From Endozoicomonas elysicola (GTDB taxonomy: Bacteria > Pseudomonadota > Gammaproteobacteria > Pseudomonadales > Endozoicomonadaceae): 64,000 bases of DNA. This document shows, one piece after another, positions 18,766 through 28,153 of the stretch. The notes below the pieces were generated by a model. The model made no database searches and had not been told where the DNA came from. It saw only the letters and a program-made list of their open reading frames with translations. The DNA is taken from assembly GCF_000710775.1 (NCBI RefSeq), contig NZ_JOJP01000001.1, positions 5,342,027 through 5,406,026 on the forward strand, in the 5' to 3' direction. Within the stretch, counting starts at the first letter, position 1, and each line of letters begins with the position of its first letter. The position numbers and the translations under genes were made by a program.

Positions 18766-20316
18766 ATGAGTAAATCCCGGGTTTCACGCAGACACTTCCT
18801 TAAGGGGCTGGCCGCCAGTGGTGCAGCAGTGGCATTAACCGGCTGTAATACCAGTCAGCCGACAAAAGCCGTGTCGGAAAAAACCAACATCCTGATCATT
18901 ACTGCAGACCAGCTTTCCAAGAAAGGCGTTGGCGCTTACGGCAACCCGGTAGCACCAACCGATCATATCGATAAGATCATCAATGCGGGCACCCGCTTTG
19001 AGCAGGTTCATACGCCTTACCCACTCTGCTCTCCAGCCCGAGCCTGTTTCTGGACTGGCCACCTGCCTCAGGTTACCGGTGTCACCGGTAATGACAGTGC
19101 CAATATTCCAACCGAACTGACCACACTGGGCGATATCTTCAGCAAAGCCGGTTACAACTGCGTGCACTATGGCAAACGCCATGACTTTGGCGCGTTGAGA
19201 GGTTTTGATGCAACCCCGGAAACGCAGCTGCCACTCACCGCACCGGAAGCCTTCCCGGTGGATTACGACTCTCGGGAGGATCTGTTTGCCCTGCAGAAAG
19301 CACTGGAGTTTTTCCAGGACCCAGGCGAAGAACCTTTTCTGCTGGCCGTTGAATTTAACAACCCCCACAATATCTGCAGCTGGGTCGGTGCCTTTGAAGG
19401 CCCCCATGGCGACATTCCCGGCATTGGGGAATTGCCTGAATTACCCGATAACTTTGAAGTACTGGACTGGGAGAGTCTGCCAGCAGGTGTCACCTATCAG
19501 TGCTGTAACCATTTCCGCGTAAAACAGGCTTCTCACTGGACCGATAAGAATTATCAACAGTACCTGAAGGCCTACTACCACTACACCGGGATGGGCGACA
19601 CCTGCATTGGCCAGGTAATGAAAGCCCTGGAAAAATCCGGCAAAGCTGACAATACCCTGGTGGTATTCTTCAGTGACCATGGTGACGCCATGGGCAGCCA
19701 CCGTCTGGTCACTAAACACGCCTTCTTCTATGAAGAAACCAGTAATGTGCCTTTTGCTCTCGCAGGCCCAGGTATTCCAAAAGGAAAGTCCGTCGATGCC
19801 CTTGGCTCTCTGTGCGACCTGGTTCCCACCCTGTGTGACTATGCCGGCCTGCAGGCTCCGGAAGGTATTTATGGCCGCAGCCTGATGCCACTGGTACAAG
19901 GTGACGAGCTCGCTGACTGGCGCCAGGAAGTGGTGAGCCAGTGGTTCAGTGAACGCAATGAAACCACCGACATGCCCGCTCGCATGCTGCGCACCAAAGA
20001 CTACAAGTACACCGTTTATCGCGAAAACAACGACGAGCAGCTGTTTGATCTGAAAAAAGACCCGGGTGAAAACTACAGCCTGGTCAATGATCCAGCCTAT
20101 TCAGAGGTCCTCGCCGATATGCGTGAGCGCTTCAAGAACTACGTAGCCGCCACTAACGATAATTTCTATCAGCAGTCGGTCACCGTGGATCCCCAGTGGC
20201 GCAGCCATAAGCCGAGCTATCCGAACCACACCGGTGGCAGTGCCATGGACGCTATCATCGAAAAACGCAAAGCCATTAACGAAGCCAAGGCTGCCAAAGA
20301 CCTTCAGGGAGCCTGA
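18766..20316 (+). CDS. S1-family sulfatase, Tat-exported lipoprotein
   Basis: This is a type I formylglycine sulfatase that removes sulfate esters, probably from glycosaminoglycan oligosaccharides. It has 516 residues from ATG 18766; ATG 18748 is also in frame. The N-terminus carries a twin-arginine motif (SRRHFLKG) and a lipobox (ALTGC, Cys27), so a folded lipoprotein is exported. The sulfatase core opens with NILIITADQ. The C-S-P-A-R motif (Cys88) is the site converted to formylglycine, and FFSDHGDAMGSH supplies metal ligands. Its Cys type fits the anaerobic maturase at 47679-48911. It is first in an operon with the PL8 at 20322. Regiospecificity cannot be told from sequence. Confidence 0.88.
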   Translation: MSKSRVSRRHFLKGLAASGAAVALTGCNTSQPTKAVSEKTNILIITADQLSKKGVGAYGNPVAPTDHIDKIINAGTRFEQVHTPYPLCSPARACFWTGHLPQVTGVTGNDSANIPTELTTLGDIFSKAGYNCVHYGKRHDFGALRGFDATPETQLPLTAPEAFPVDYDSREDLFALQKALEFFQDPGEEPFLLAVEFNNPHNICSWVGAFEGPHGDIPGIGELPELPDNFEVLDWESLPAGVTYQCCNHFRVKQASHWTDKNYQQYLKAYYHYTGMGDTCIGQVMKALEKSGKADNTLVVFFSDHGDAMGSHRLVTKHAFFYEETSNVPFALAGPGIPKGKSVDALGSLCDLVPTLCDYAGLQAPEGIYGRSLMPLVQGDELADWRQEVVSQWFSERNETTDMPARMLRTKDYKYTVYRENNDEQLFDLKKDPGENYSLVNDPAYSEVLADMRERFKNYVAATNDNFYQQSVTVDPQWRSHKPSYPNHTGGSAMDAIIEKRKAINEAKAAKDLQGA

Positions 20317-20321
20317 TTGCA

Positions 20322-23300
20322 GTGAATCCACAGTTCATGAAAGTAATACCGTTTGCTAAAAAACGACAGCTGCTAACCGCGGCTGTCAGTGCAGCCCTTT
20401 TGCTGAGCGGCTGTTCTTCATTAGAAACCAGAACAGCCCAGGGCGTCAGCGACCACCAGCCTGGTGGAGCGATGTACTTTTTCGAGAATGGGTTGCCAGA
20501 AACCATCTCAACCGACAGCAACTCAACCATCCAGCTATCCGGGAAGCACTACCGCGATGGAGCGCACTCCCTTCAGTGGAATTTCAACAATGGTAGTCAA
20601 CTGACTTTTGATCAACCTGTTGGCTTCAAACATTTCAAGGCGAATGGCTCCGACCAGTCACGACATTCCTTTCTGGTCTGGATCTACAGCGAAGCGCCAG
20701 TTAATGATCACCTGACGTTCCAGTTTGGTGAAGATGACCAGGTGAAAACACAGTTCAAAATGAAGCTGGACTTTACCGGCTGGCGTCATGCCATTGTTCC
20801 CTTTGGGGAGATGGAAGGAAACCCCACTGAAATGATGAATCGTCTGACGCTGATTGCACCAGAGAGCATCACCAGCGGCAGCCTGTATATTGACCAGATG
20901 ATGCTGAGCATCCCTGTTGATCCCCGCTGGCCAACCCGTGATAACCAGCTCCCCTTTGTCAACCTGGCGGCTGACAGCGCTCCAAACAGCCACTGGCTGA
21001 GCCTGTACCGTTTTGATCAACTGGCGAAAAAAGCCGCAGTTTCCAACTCAGCATCCACGGAAGCAGTGATATCCGAAAGGTTTAATACCCTGCTGATGGA
21101 TGAGGTTCGTCCATTAACGGATAAAAAGCTGGAAGCCATTCGAGACCAGTATTACGGCTACCAGATCAAACGTGAACATGGTCAGGCCACTGGTATCCCC
21201 CTGGACAACACCAACCGCCTGAAAATTTTCCTCGATAAAGGCGTGAATAAGGGCTTACTGGATGACCAGGCCAGTGATCTGCTGTTCAAGAATGCCGACT
21301 TGAAGCCTTACGGTGAGCTGATGATGGACATCGCTTCCGCCTGGCACGGCACCGACAATGAAGTCACCAGGGAAGAACTGGCCACCATGTTCATTAACCT
21401 GGCCGACTACTTTGATGATCAGGGTTTTGCCTATGGCAGTTCCCTGGGTACCGTTCATCACTTTGGCTACTCCCTGCGCCCCCTGTTCAAGGCTCACTTC
21501 CTGATGCAGGACGTACTGAATGAGCGAAACCGCCTTGAGCGTACCCAGCAGATGCTGTCCTGGTTTGCCGGTGCCGGTCGTATCTTCGAGCCAGCGGACC
21601 AGATTGACAGCTTTAACATTGATGTTATGAACACCCAGCTGCAGGGAATCCTGGCGAGCATCCTGCTGATCAGCGACAGCAATGAACAGGCCCGCTGGTT
21701 AAGCCAGTTAAGCCAATGGCTCTCGACATCACTGGTAACTTCTCCCGGAACAGCGGGTGGCTTCAAGGAAGATGGCTCCATGTTCCATCACTCCCAGCAC
21801 TACCCGGCTTATGGCAAGGGGGGCTTAAGAGGCCTGACGCCAGTCGTTTACATGCTGAGTGGTACAGACTACGCAATCAGCCAGAAAGCTCATGCCCTGT
21901 TGCGTAACGCCACACTGATGACTGCTGTCTATGCCAACCAGAACAGGACACTGATGTCCATTGCTGGCCGTCACCCAACCGGCAAAGAGTCCATGGAAAC
22001 CGATCCTTTCCTCTATATGGCACTGTCAGGCACACCGGATGGCGGGCAGACCATTGATCAGGAAATGGCCGCAACCTGGCTGAGACTGACGGACTCCCCT
22101 GCCCCCGCACTTGTGGATAAGTTTACTAGCATGGGTATCTCGGCAAACCAGCCAGCTGTGGGTAACTGGTCAATGAACTACGCAGGCCTTGCCCTCCACC
22201 GCCGTGATGGCTGGGTGGCAGGAGCCCGTGGTTTCAGCCGTTATCTGGTCAGTCATGAAACCTATGCCAATGCCAACCGCTATGGCCGTTACATCAACTA
22301 CGGCATTCTGGAAATCCTGCCAGAAAATCCTGACAACCGGGCCTTCAGTCACGATGGCTGGAACTGGGCTCGCTGGCCGGGAACCACTGCCGTTCAGTTG
22401 CCTGTCGATCAGTTGAATGCCGATCTGTTGAATGTGGACACCTTCAGTGGTCTGGAAGAGATGCTGTTATCGACTCAGAGCTTTAACGGTGCTTTATCCA
22501 TGAACGACAATGGACTTTTTGCCACCATTGTTGAAGGACATCCGAAATACGATGGCAGCTTCAGCGCCAATAAATCCGTATTCTTCTTTGATGACCGGAT
22601 TGTTGCCCTGGGCAGTGGCATCAAAACGGCCGATGACCAGCACAACACGGAAACAACACTGTTCCAGCATGCCGTAAGGTCTGATGCCAAAGCCACCACC
22701 ATCAATGGCAATAAGCTTGCTTCAGGCGACAGAAAGCAATTGGCCACCAGCAGCACACTGTTGATGGATCCAAACAGCAACGCTTATTTCCTGCCGGAAG
22801 GTCAGTCACTTCTGATTGAGCAGCAACAGCAGGAATCCCGTCACCAGAAAAACAGCAAAGTCACCCATGGTGAGTTTGCCACAGCTGTGTTAAGCCATGG
22901 TAAAGCACCTGAAAATGCCGGTTATGAGTACGCAGTGCTGGTGAATACCACTGTGGAAAAAGCAGCACAGTTCAAAAACAGCCTGTCTTCTGAACTGAAA
23001 CCTTACCAGGTTATCCGGAAAGACAGTCAGGCCCATGTGGTAGAAGACCAGGCTTCAGGCATGACCGGTTACGCCCTGTTCAGTGCAGGTGTCGTAGATG
23101 CCGGCGTTGTAGCCTCGGTGGATACGCCGGTTCTGCTGATGACCGAAGGCGATGAAAACAAGCTGTCGCTTACCCTGGTTGACCCAGACCTTCGCCTTTA
23201 CCAGGGCAGGGATGAAAGCCAGTACGATGAGCAGGGTGTGCAAAAGGAGGTCAGCATTTACTCACGGTCATGGCGCAAAGCACCTTCGATTCCTCACACT

Positions 23301-23441
23301 CTGACACTGGAGCTTAAAGGCCAGTGGCAGCCGTCTTCCCTTCCTGATGATGTCGTGATCAAGGGATACCAGAACGGAAATACCCTGCTTGCCATTACGA
23401 CAGAGCAGGCAAGAAATATTGAGTTTGAGTTAAAGAAATAA
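20322..23441 (+). CDS. Divergent PL8 chondroitinase-like lyase, lipoprotein
   Basis: This predicted polysaccharide lyase cleaves uronic-acid glycosaminoglycans by beta-elimination. It has 1039 residues from GTG 20322 (or 1034 from ATG 20337). The lipobox LLLSGC (Cys31) marks a lipoprotein. The domain order follows chondroitinase ABC: an N-terminal beta-sandwich (FTGWRHAIVPFG), an alpha/alpha toroid (GSSLGTVHHFGYSLRP) and C-terminal beta-sandwiches. Positions aligning by eye with the known catalytic His, Tyr, Arg and Glu are His490, Tyr497 (HSQHYPAY), Arg550 (AGRHP) and Glu646 (HETY). It is clearly less like chondroitinase ABC I than the two paralogues here (HHFGYS for HHWGYS, RYINYG for RYQSHG). 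It could be exolytic or have another substrate. Confidence 0.82.
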   Translation: MNPQFMKVIPFAKKRQLLTAAVSAALLLSGCSSLETRTAQGVSDHQPGGAMYFFENGLPETISTDSNSTIQLSGKHYRDGAHSLQWNFNNGSQLTFDQPVGFKHFKANGSDQSRHSFLVWIYSEAPVNDHLTFQFGEDDQVKTQFKMKLDFTGWRHAIVPFGEMEGNPTEMMNRLTLIAPESITSGSLYIDQMMLSIPVDPRWPTRDNQLPFVNLAADSAPNSHWLSLYRFDQLAKKAAVSNSASTEAVISERFNTLLMDEVRPLTDKKLEAIRDQYYGYQIKREHGQATGIPLDNTNRLKIFLDKGVNKGLLDDQASDLLFKNADLKPYGELMMDIASAWHGTDNEVTREELATMFINLADYFDDQGFAYGSSLGTVHHFGYSLRPLFKAHFLMQDVLNERNRLERTQQMLSWFAGAGRIFEPADQIDSFNIDVMNTQLQGILASILLISDSNEQARWLSQLSQWLSTSLVTSPGTAGGFKEDGSMFHHSQHYPAYGKGGLRGLTPVVYMLSGTDYAISQKAHALLRNATLMTAVYANQNRTLMSIAGRHPTGKESMETDPFLYMALSGTPDGGQTIDQEMAATWLRLTDSPAPALVDKFTSMGISANQPAVGNWSMNYAGLALHRRDGWVAGARGFSRYLVSHETYANANRYGRYINYGILEILPENPDNRAFSHDGWNWARWPGTTAVQLPVDQLNADLLNVDTFSGLEEMLLSTQSFNGALSMNDNGLFATIVEGHPKYDGSFSANKSVFFFDDRIVALGSGIKTADDQHNTETTLFQHAVRSDAKATTINGNKLASGDRKQLATSSTLLMDPNSNAYFLPEGQSLLIEQQQQESRHQKNSKVTHGEFATAVLSHGKAPENAGYEYAVLVNTTVEKAAQFKNSLSSELKPYQVIRKDSQAHVVEDQASGMTGYALFSAGVVDAGVVASVDTPVLLMTEGDENKLSLTLVDPDLRLYQGRDESQYDEQGVQKEVSIYSRSWRKAPSIPHTLTLELKGQWQPSSLPDDVVIKGYQNGNTLLAITTEQARNIEFELKK

Positions 23442-23452
23442 CACAACCTTTG

Positions 23453-23493
23453 GGCTGGCTTTCTCTCTCTGCAGCAAAGCCAGCCGCCTTTTC
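23453..23493 (+). terminator. Terminator-like hairpin between PL8 and DUF1961 genes
   Basis: A perfect 10-bp stem GGCTGGCTTT/AAAGCCAGCC with a 13-nt loop is followed by GCCTTTTC. It lies inside the operon, so it may act as an attenuator that lowers expression of the next three genes. Confidence 0.7.
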
Positions 23494-23504
23494 AGGACGT
23501 CATC

Positions 23505-24293
23505 GTGAACAAACAGCTTAAAACGGTATTCAGGACGGCCAGCGCTCTGCTGGTCGCCATGCCCCTTATCCTTGTTTCCTCTTTCAAAGCTAACGCCAAT
23601 ACTCTGCCAATTCCTGGTATCAGCAAAGGTGAACTGCTTTATGAAAGCAGAATGGACTCTTCAGAATCGGTCAAAGACTGGGTCATGGAAGGTCCGGGCG
23701 AAATTGCCTTTGAAGATGGCTGGATGAGAATGTGGTCACCCAACGAAGAGTGGCAACATGTTTTCTGGGCTCCCGAACACTTTCCTGAAAGCTTTGTTGC
23801 CCAGTGGGAAATGCAGAACCTGAATATTGAAGCAGGCCTGACCATTGTCTTTTTTGCCGCCACCGGCCCCAATGGTGAAGATGTCATGGATCCGTCCCTG
23901 CCAGAGCGGGATGGTACCTTTAAGTTCTACAACAATGATGTACTGAACAACTATCACATCTCTTATTATGCCCATAATCCAGAAGCAGCAAGGCTTGGTG
24001 TAACCCGGCTGCGCAAAAACACTGGCAAACACCTCGTATCAGAAGGCCCGACGGGCATCAAACACGACTCTACCGATATTCACAAAATCACTCTGGTAAA
24101 AAACAGAGACCATATTGTCTTTTACGTGGATGACCGGGAAATCATTAACTGGGTTGATGATGGCTCCGTCAATGGCAAAGTTTATGGCGCTGGCCGTATT
24201 GCCCTGAGACAGATGGAATGGAGTGTATTCCGCTACCGTAATTTCAAAGTCTGGTCTGTTGATGAGAACAACGAGGGCGTAACCAAGCCATGA
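23505..24293 (+). CDS. Exported DUF1961-like jelly-roll protein
   Basis: The protein has 262 residues from GTG 23505, with AGGA about 8 nt upstream. A signal peptide (residues about 1-32, ending KANA) precedes a single beta-rich domain. Its segments (LLYESRMDSSESVKDWVMEGPG, IALRQMEWSVFRYRNFKVWS) I recognise as DUF1961-like, a concanavalin-type lectin/glucanase fold found in polysaccharide-degradation clusters. No catalytic acid pair is obvious. Binding or cleavage of the operon's glycan is possible but unproven. The stop overlaps the next start (ATGAGTAAA at 24290). Confidence 0.65.
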   Translation: MNKQLKTVFRTASALLVAMPLILVSSFKANANTLPIPGISKGELLYESRMDSSESVKDWVMEGPGEIAFEDGWMRMWSPNEEWQHVFWAPEHFPESFVAQWEMQNLNIEAGLTIVFFAATGPNGEDVMDPSLPERDGTFKFYNNDVLNNYHISYYAHNPEAARLGVTRLRKNTGKHLVSEGPTGIKHDSTDIHKITLVKNRDHIVFYVDDREIINWVDDGSVNGKVYGAGRIALRQMEWSVFRYRNFKVWSVDENNEGVTKP

Positions 24294-26215
24294 GTAAAAG
24301 AACGATCAGAAAAGCACTATTGATTGGCTGCAGCGCATTCGTAGTGACTGCGGGCTCCGCTCAGGCACAATTATCTGAAAAGCGGCCTGAAAACCTGACG
24401 CTGGCAGAGAACCTCTATTCTGACCAGTTTGAAAAGTCTCTGGATCAGTGGGTGATCGAACAGATTCCCGGCAGTAAAACCACCCAGCTCAATGGTCAGA
24501 TGGACATTGATGATGCTGGCGGTACCACGGTCTGGTTTAAGGAAAAACTGCAGGCACCGGTAATGGTGGAATTTGATGCCACCATGGTCATGGCTGGCGG
24601 TCCTAACGACCGTGGCAGCGACCTGAACTTTTTCTGGATGGCATCAGACCCTTCATCACCTGATGACTTCTTTGCTAAAAGCGAAGAGCGCAGCGGTTAC
24701 ATGCGCAAATACGATGGTATGAGCCTGTACTACGTTGGCTATGGCGCCAATGATAATACGACAACCCGTATGCGCCGTTATCCGGGCGATGGCTCCCGTC
24801 CTCTTATGCCAGAGTACGATCTCAGTGGTGAGCCTTACCTGAACAAGATCAATACGCCCATGAAAATCCGGCTGGTGCACGATGGTGTCCGCTGGAAAAT
24901 GTGGCGTGATGAAGTGCTGGTGTATGACATCAAGGATGAGCACCCCTTCCTGGATGGCTACTTTGGTTTCCGTACCTGGAAGAGTCATATGCAGATTGAC
25001 AACTTCAAGGTCTACCGGGTGAAGCCCGCTCTGGAGAAGAAAGTATTACCTCCGGCAAAAGAGCTTGCTGCCTACAAAGAGCAGATCGTTGGCTTCAAAA
25101 CCTTTGCCAACAACAACAAGAAGCGGATGTCCTGGAAACAGGGGCCAACCATGCTGGGCGTTAACGCTGCCTACCTGGCTACAGGTGACCTGTCACTGTT
25201 TGATCAATCACTTCGCATGAGCGATGAGCTGCTGGCACGTCGAAACGACCCGGAAAAAGGTGAAGTGGTTTATACCGCGGGTAAACGGGCACTGGTCTGG
25301 CCAACCATCAGTAAGCAATACATTGCCAAAGGACGCAAGCAAGCATTCACCAATACCATTATGACCGCCATGATTCTCCAGCCCATTGCGGAGAATGCGC
25401 GAATCATTATGGAAACCCCAGCCCTGTGGGAAAAGAAGGTCCCCTTTGGCGAACAGTATCTGGCCGGCTCTGGCAAAACTTATGGGGATAAAGCTGCATT
25501 CTATCTTCAGGAAATCGAGAACACTCTGGACGATTTTATTTTTCCGGACTGGTACGACGCCAAGACCAATCTGCTGAGAACCCCAGACACTAAAGAGATG
25601 AGAGATATTGAACCAGATCTGGCAGGTCGCTATCCAGCTTACAACCGATCACTGGCCATGATGCAGGTTCTGGACGATCTTGCCCGTACACGGCAGTTGA
25701 TGGGAGACACCTCTGACAAAGCCGCTTTCTATCAGTCCATGGTACAAAGCCAGCTGGACTTCTTCTTTGAAGATATTCAGACCTATACCCAGAATGGCAA
25801 GAACTACTATTACTGGTATTACGCACCCGCGGACCGCGACAGCCGACAGGAAGACAGCAGCCATGGACGACTGGACCTGCAGATTCTTACCAAACTCTAC
25901 AACGATGGTGACAACCCTTACGGTCTGACCCGCGAGAAGATGCAGCCATTTGTGGATACCTTTCTCGATATTATGCTGACCAGTAATGACAAAGAGGTCA
26001 CTGCATTTATCAAAGGCAGCATCGCGGACTTTCGTGAAAGTGGTTCGACCTCCAAAGCCAGAAAGAACAAAGGGGCTGGACCTTATATCGTCCTTGGCTG
26101 GGCTGGTGATGAGGTAATGGATGTTGCCGAAAAAACACTGACCGAAAAGCTGTCCCTGAGCTGGACCCCCTGGCTCTGGTATTACCGAAACGTTAACGCC
26201 AATTTGCAGGGATAA
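24290..26215 (+). CDS. Exported LamG-like plus alpha/alpha-toroid protein, unknown activity
   Basis: The protein has 641 residues with a signal peptide ending AQAQ near residue 27. Residues about 40-245 form a beta-sandwich domain resembling DUF6250/LamG (WFKEKLQAPVMVEFD, then GYFGFRTWKSHMQIDNFKVYRV). It is similar in layout to the preceding DUF1961 protein. Residues about 260-640 are helical and rich in Trp, Tyr, His and Asp, with KRALVWPTISKQYI and APADRDSRQEDSSHGRLDL. That is what an alpha/alpha toroid of a lyase or glycoside hydrolase looks like, but I cannot place it in a named CAZy family. The Asp-Ser-Ser-His-Gly-Arg patch is a plausible active-site region. It is translationally coupled to the DUF1961 gene. 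Confidence 0.6.
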   Translation: MSKRTIRKALLIGCSAFVVTAGSAQAQLSEKRPENLTLAENLYSDQFEKSLDQWVIEQIPGSKTTQLNGQMDIDDAGGTTVWFKEKLQAPVMVEFDATMVMAGGPNDRGSDLNFFWMASDPSSPDDFFAKSEERSGYMRKYDGMSLYYVGYGANDNTTTRMRRYPGDGSRPLMPEYDLSGEPYLNKINTPMKIRLVHDGVRWKMWRDEVLVYDIKDEHPFLDGYFGFRTWKSHMQIDNFKVYRVKPALEKKVLPPAKELAAYKEQIVGFKTFANNNKKRMSWKQGPTMLGVNAAYLATGDLSLFDQSLRMSDELLARRNDPEKGEVVYTAGKRALVWPTISKQYIAKGRKQAFTNTIMTAMILQPIAENARIIMETPALWEKKVPFGEQYLAGSGKTYGDKAAFYLQEIENTLDDFIFPDWYDAKTNLLRTPDTKEMRDIEPDLAGRYPAYNRSLAMMQVLDDLARTRQLMGDTSDKAAFYQSMVQSQLDFFFEDIQTYTQNGKNYYYWYYAPADRDSRQEDSSHGRLDLQILTKLYNDGDNPYGLTREKMQPFVDTFLDIMLTSNDKEVTAFIKGSIADFRESGSTSKARKNKGAGPYIVLGWAGDEVMDVAEKTLTEKLSLSWTPWLWYYRNVNANLQG

Positions 26216-26240
26216 CTCATTTAATATTCTAACCAATTCA

Positions 26241-26265
26241 CTCCGGCTATGAACCGAAGCCGGAG
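26241..26265 (+). other. Intercistronic hairpin
   Basis: The perfect 8-bp stem CTCCGGCT/AGCCGGAG with a 9-nt loop lies in the 74-bp gap before the beta-helix gene. It has no T-run, so mRNA stabilisation is more likely than termination. Confidence 0.55.
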
Positions 26266-26289
26266 CTGCCACTCTGGACATCTCCAGTT

Positions 26290-28080
26290 ATGAAACTCAA
26301 CATACTCTCTCTGGCCATTAGCTCTACGCTGATGATCAGCCTGTGTGGCCACCATGCAATGGCCTCCGGGCACATGGCCGAGTCAACCCAAAAAGCCGGA
26401 AACCTGTCTTCTACCTGGCAGGCCTGGGTTGATTCCCGGGCGCCAGACTCAGACTTGATGGCCACTGATTTCAGCGGTTCTTCACAGCCTGTGGTTACCA
26501 ACTTTTCTTATGCTGGATACCGTCAAAGTGAGCAGCCACTGCCAACCTTGAACAAGGCATTCAGCTGCAGCTCCGGAGCCACTATTGACCCCGCCACCGG
26601 ATACACCATTTTTGATATCACCCAGTACGGAGCTATTCCCAATGATGGTAAAAGCGATAAAGCTGCGGTTCGTGATGCCATTGCCGTTGCCGAAAAAGCC
26701 ATTCAGAAAGGCAGTGTAAAAGGTGTCGTACTCCTGTTCCCTAAAGGCCGTTACCGGATGAATGAATCCTCGGATATGGCCCTTATTGATCCTGACAGTA
26801 AGGAGTCACTGGCCAGCCAGAGCATTGCCGTAACGGAGAGCCACTTTATTCTGAGAGGCTGTGGCAGCGAAACCGAACTGTATATGGATCAGCCACATCT
26901 GCCGATGGATCCGAAGAAGCTCTACTCTATTCCAAGACTTTTTTCCCTGGGAGAGGGCCACCGCGAAAAGGTTGGTACCATTACACAACCGATAAAAGGT
27001 GGTACCAGCAAACAGCTTCAGGTTTCTGACACAAAAGACCTTAAGGTGGGAGACTGGATCGAGGTCTTTGCCAAAGTCTCCAGCCCGGATCGTATTCAGG
27101 AACATATGGGGCCGTACCGTGTTGAGCCCAGCATGAAGAAACTGAAGCAGGGTCTGGAGCTTCGGGAGATTCACCAGGTTACGGCGATCAATGGCACTAC
27201 ACTGACACTGGCAGCTCCCGTGCAGGTGGATATCCACCCCGACGATAAATGGACAGTCTACCGCAGTGAACGGACTGAAGAGATCGGTGTAGAAGACCTG
27301 GCTTTCCGGGGTAACTGGAAAGAGAAGTTCAAACATCATAAGTCTGCTATACACGACAGCGGTTGGGGTTTTATCACGATCAGGAAATCCGCCAACAGCT
27401 GGGTGAAAGATGTCACCTTTACGGACTTTAATCAGGGGCTGCAGCTGACGGATACCGTGAACTCTACGGTGATGGATATCAGCTTCCATGGGAACCCAGG
27501 TCACCTTTCCCTGCAGTTCCAGCGCTCTTTTAACAATCTGAGTATGAATGTGCGGGATGAGGCCGATACCTGGCACTCACCGGGCTTTTCTCACTACTCC
27601 TCTTCCAACGTTCACCTGAACACCTGGTATTCAAGCACTTCCTCTCCAGACCTCCATGCAGCCCAACCACGGATCAACTTGTTTGACCGCACTGAGGGCG
27701 GCTGGATTTATGGTCGCTGGGGTGGCGCTACGGTAAACCAGCCCAACCACCTGATTGGTCTGGTGTTCTGGAATCCAAAAAATAGCGCTGTCGCCTACAG
27801 CAGTGATGAGCCTTATGAGTTTATGCGCCCTTCCGCATTTGGTCGCATGATTATGCCAGTGGTTGTGGGCATGCATGGTAAACCCGTTCATTTTGCCAGT
27901 CAGCAGGACTATTACCGGTACATTAACCGAAAAGAACCACAACTCTATAAAAAGGCCCTGCCCGATGAGCCACAGGCTTATGTAGAGTCCAACGGGCAGC
28001 CAGTATTACCGGGCTCGCTGTTTCTGGCGCAGTTGGAATATCGCCTGGGAGAAATACCCAACTGGTTGATGGAACAATAA
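26290..28080 (+). CDS. Exported pectate-lyase-like beta-helix protein
   Basis: The protein has 596 residues. A signal peptide (about 1-25) is followed by the DITQYGAIPNDGKSDKAA segment, the usual entry of the pectate-lyase-3/GH28-type right-handed beta-helix. Later turns include SANSWVKDVTFTDFNQGLQL and NSTVMDISFHG. The C-terminal part (VESNGQPVLPGSLFLAQLEYRLG) recalls DUF4955-type beta-helix proteins, from memory only. Likely role: periplasmic or surface lyase or glycosidase acting with the other exported products of this operon. No catalytic residues can be assigned confidently. It is the last gene before a terminator. Confidence 0.6.
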   Translation: MKLNILSLAISSTLMISLCGHHAMASGHMAESTQKAGNLSSTWQAWVDSRAPDSDLMATDFSGSSQPVVTNFSYAGYRQSEQPLPTLNKAFSCSSGATIDPATGYTIFDITQYGAIPNDGKSDKAAVRDAIAVAEKAIQKGSVKGVVLLFPKGRYRMNESSDMALIDPDSKESLASQSIAVTESHFILRGCGSETELYMDQPHLPMDPKKLYSIPRLFSLGEGHREKVGTITQPIKGGTSKQLQVSDTKDLKVGDWIEVFAKVSSPDRIQEHMGPYRVEPSMKKLKQGLELREIHQVTAINGTTLTLAAPVQVDIHPDDKWTVYRSERTEEIGVEDLAFRGNWKEKFKHHKSAIHDSGWGFITIRKSANSWVKDVTFTDFNQGLQLTDTVNSTVMDISFHGNPGHLSLQFQRSFNNLSMNVRDEADTWHSPGFSHYSSSNVHLNTWYSSTSSPDLHAAQPRINLFDRTEGGWIYGRWGGATVNQPNHLIGLVFWNPKNSAVAYSSDEPYEFMRPSAFGRMIMPVVVGMHGKPVHFASQQDYYRYINRKEPQLYKKALPDEPQAYVESNGQPVLPGSLFLAQLEYRLGEIPNWLMEQ

Positions 28081-28088
28081 TCTCTTTT

Positions 28089-28109
28089 CCCCCAGCCACT
28101 GTCTGGGGG
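28089..28109. terminator. Hairpin at the convergent end of two operons
   Basis: The stem CCCCCAG/CTGGGGG with a 7-nt loop is preceded by TCTCTTTT on the plus strand. It serves the convergent genes ending at 28080 and 28154. Confidence 0.65.
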
Positions 28110-28153
28110 ATTCTATCGCATGAAAATATACGGTTATTATCTACTCATACGGA

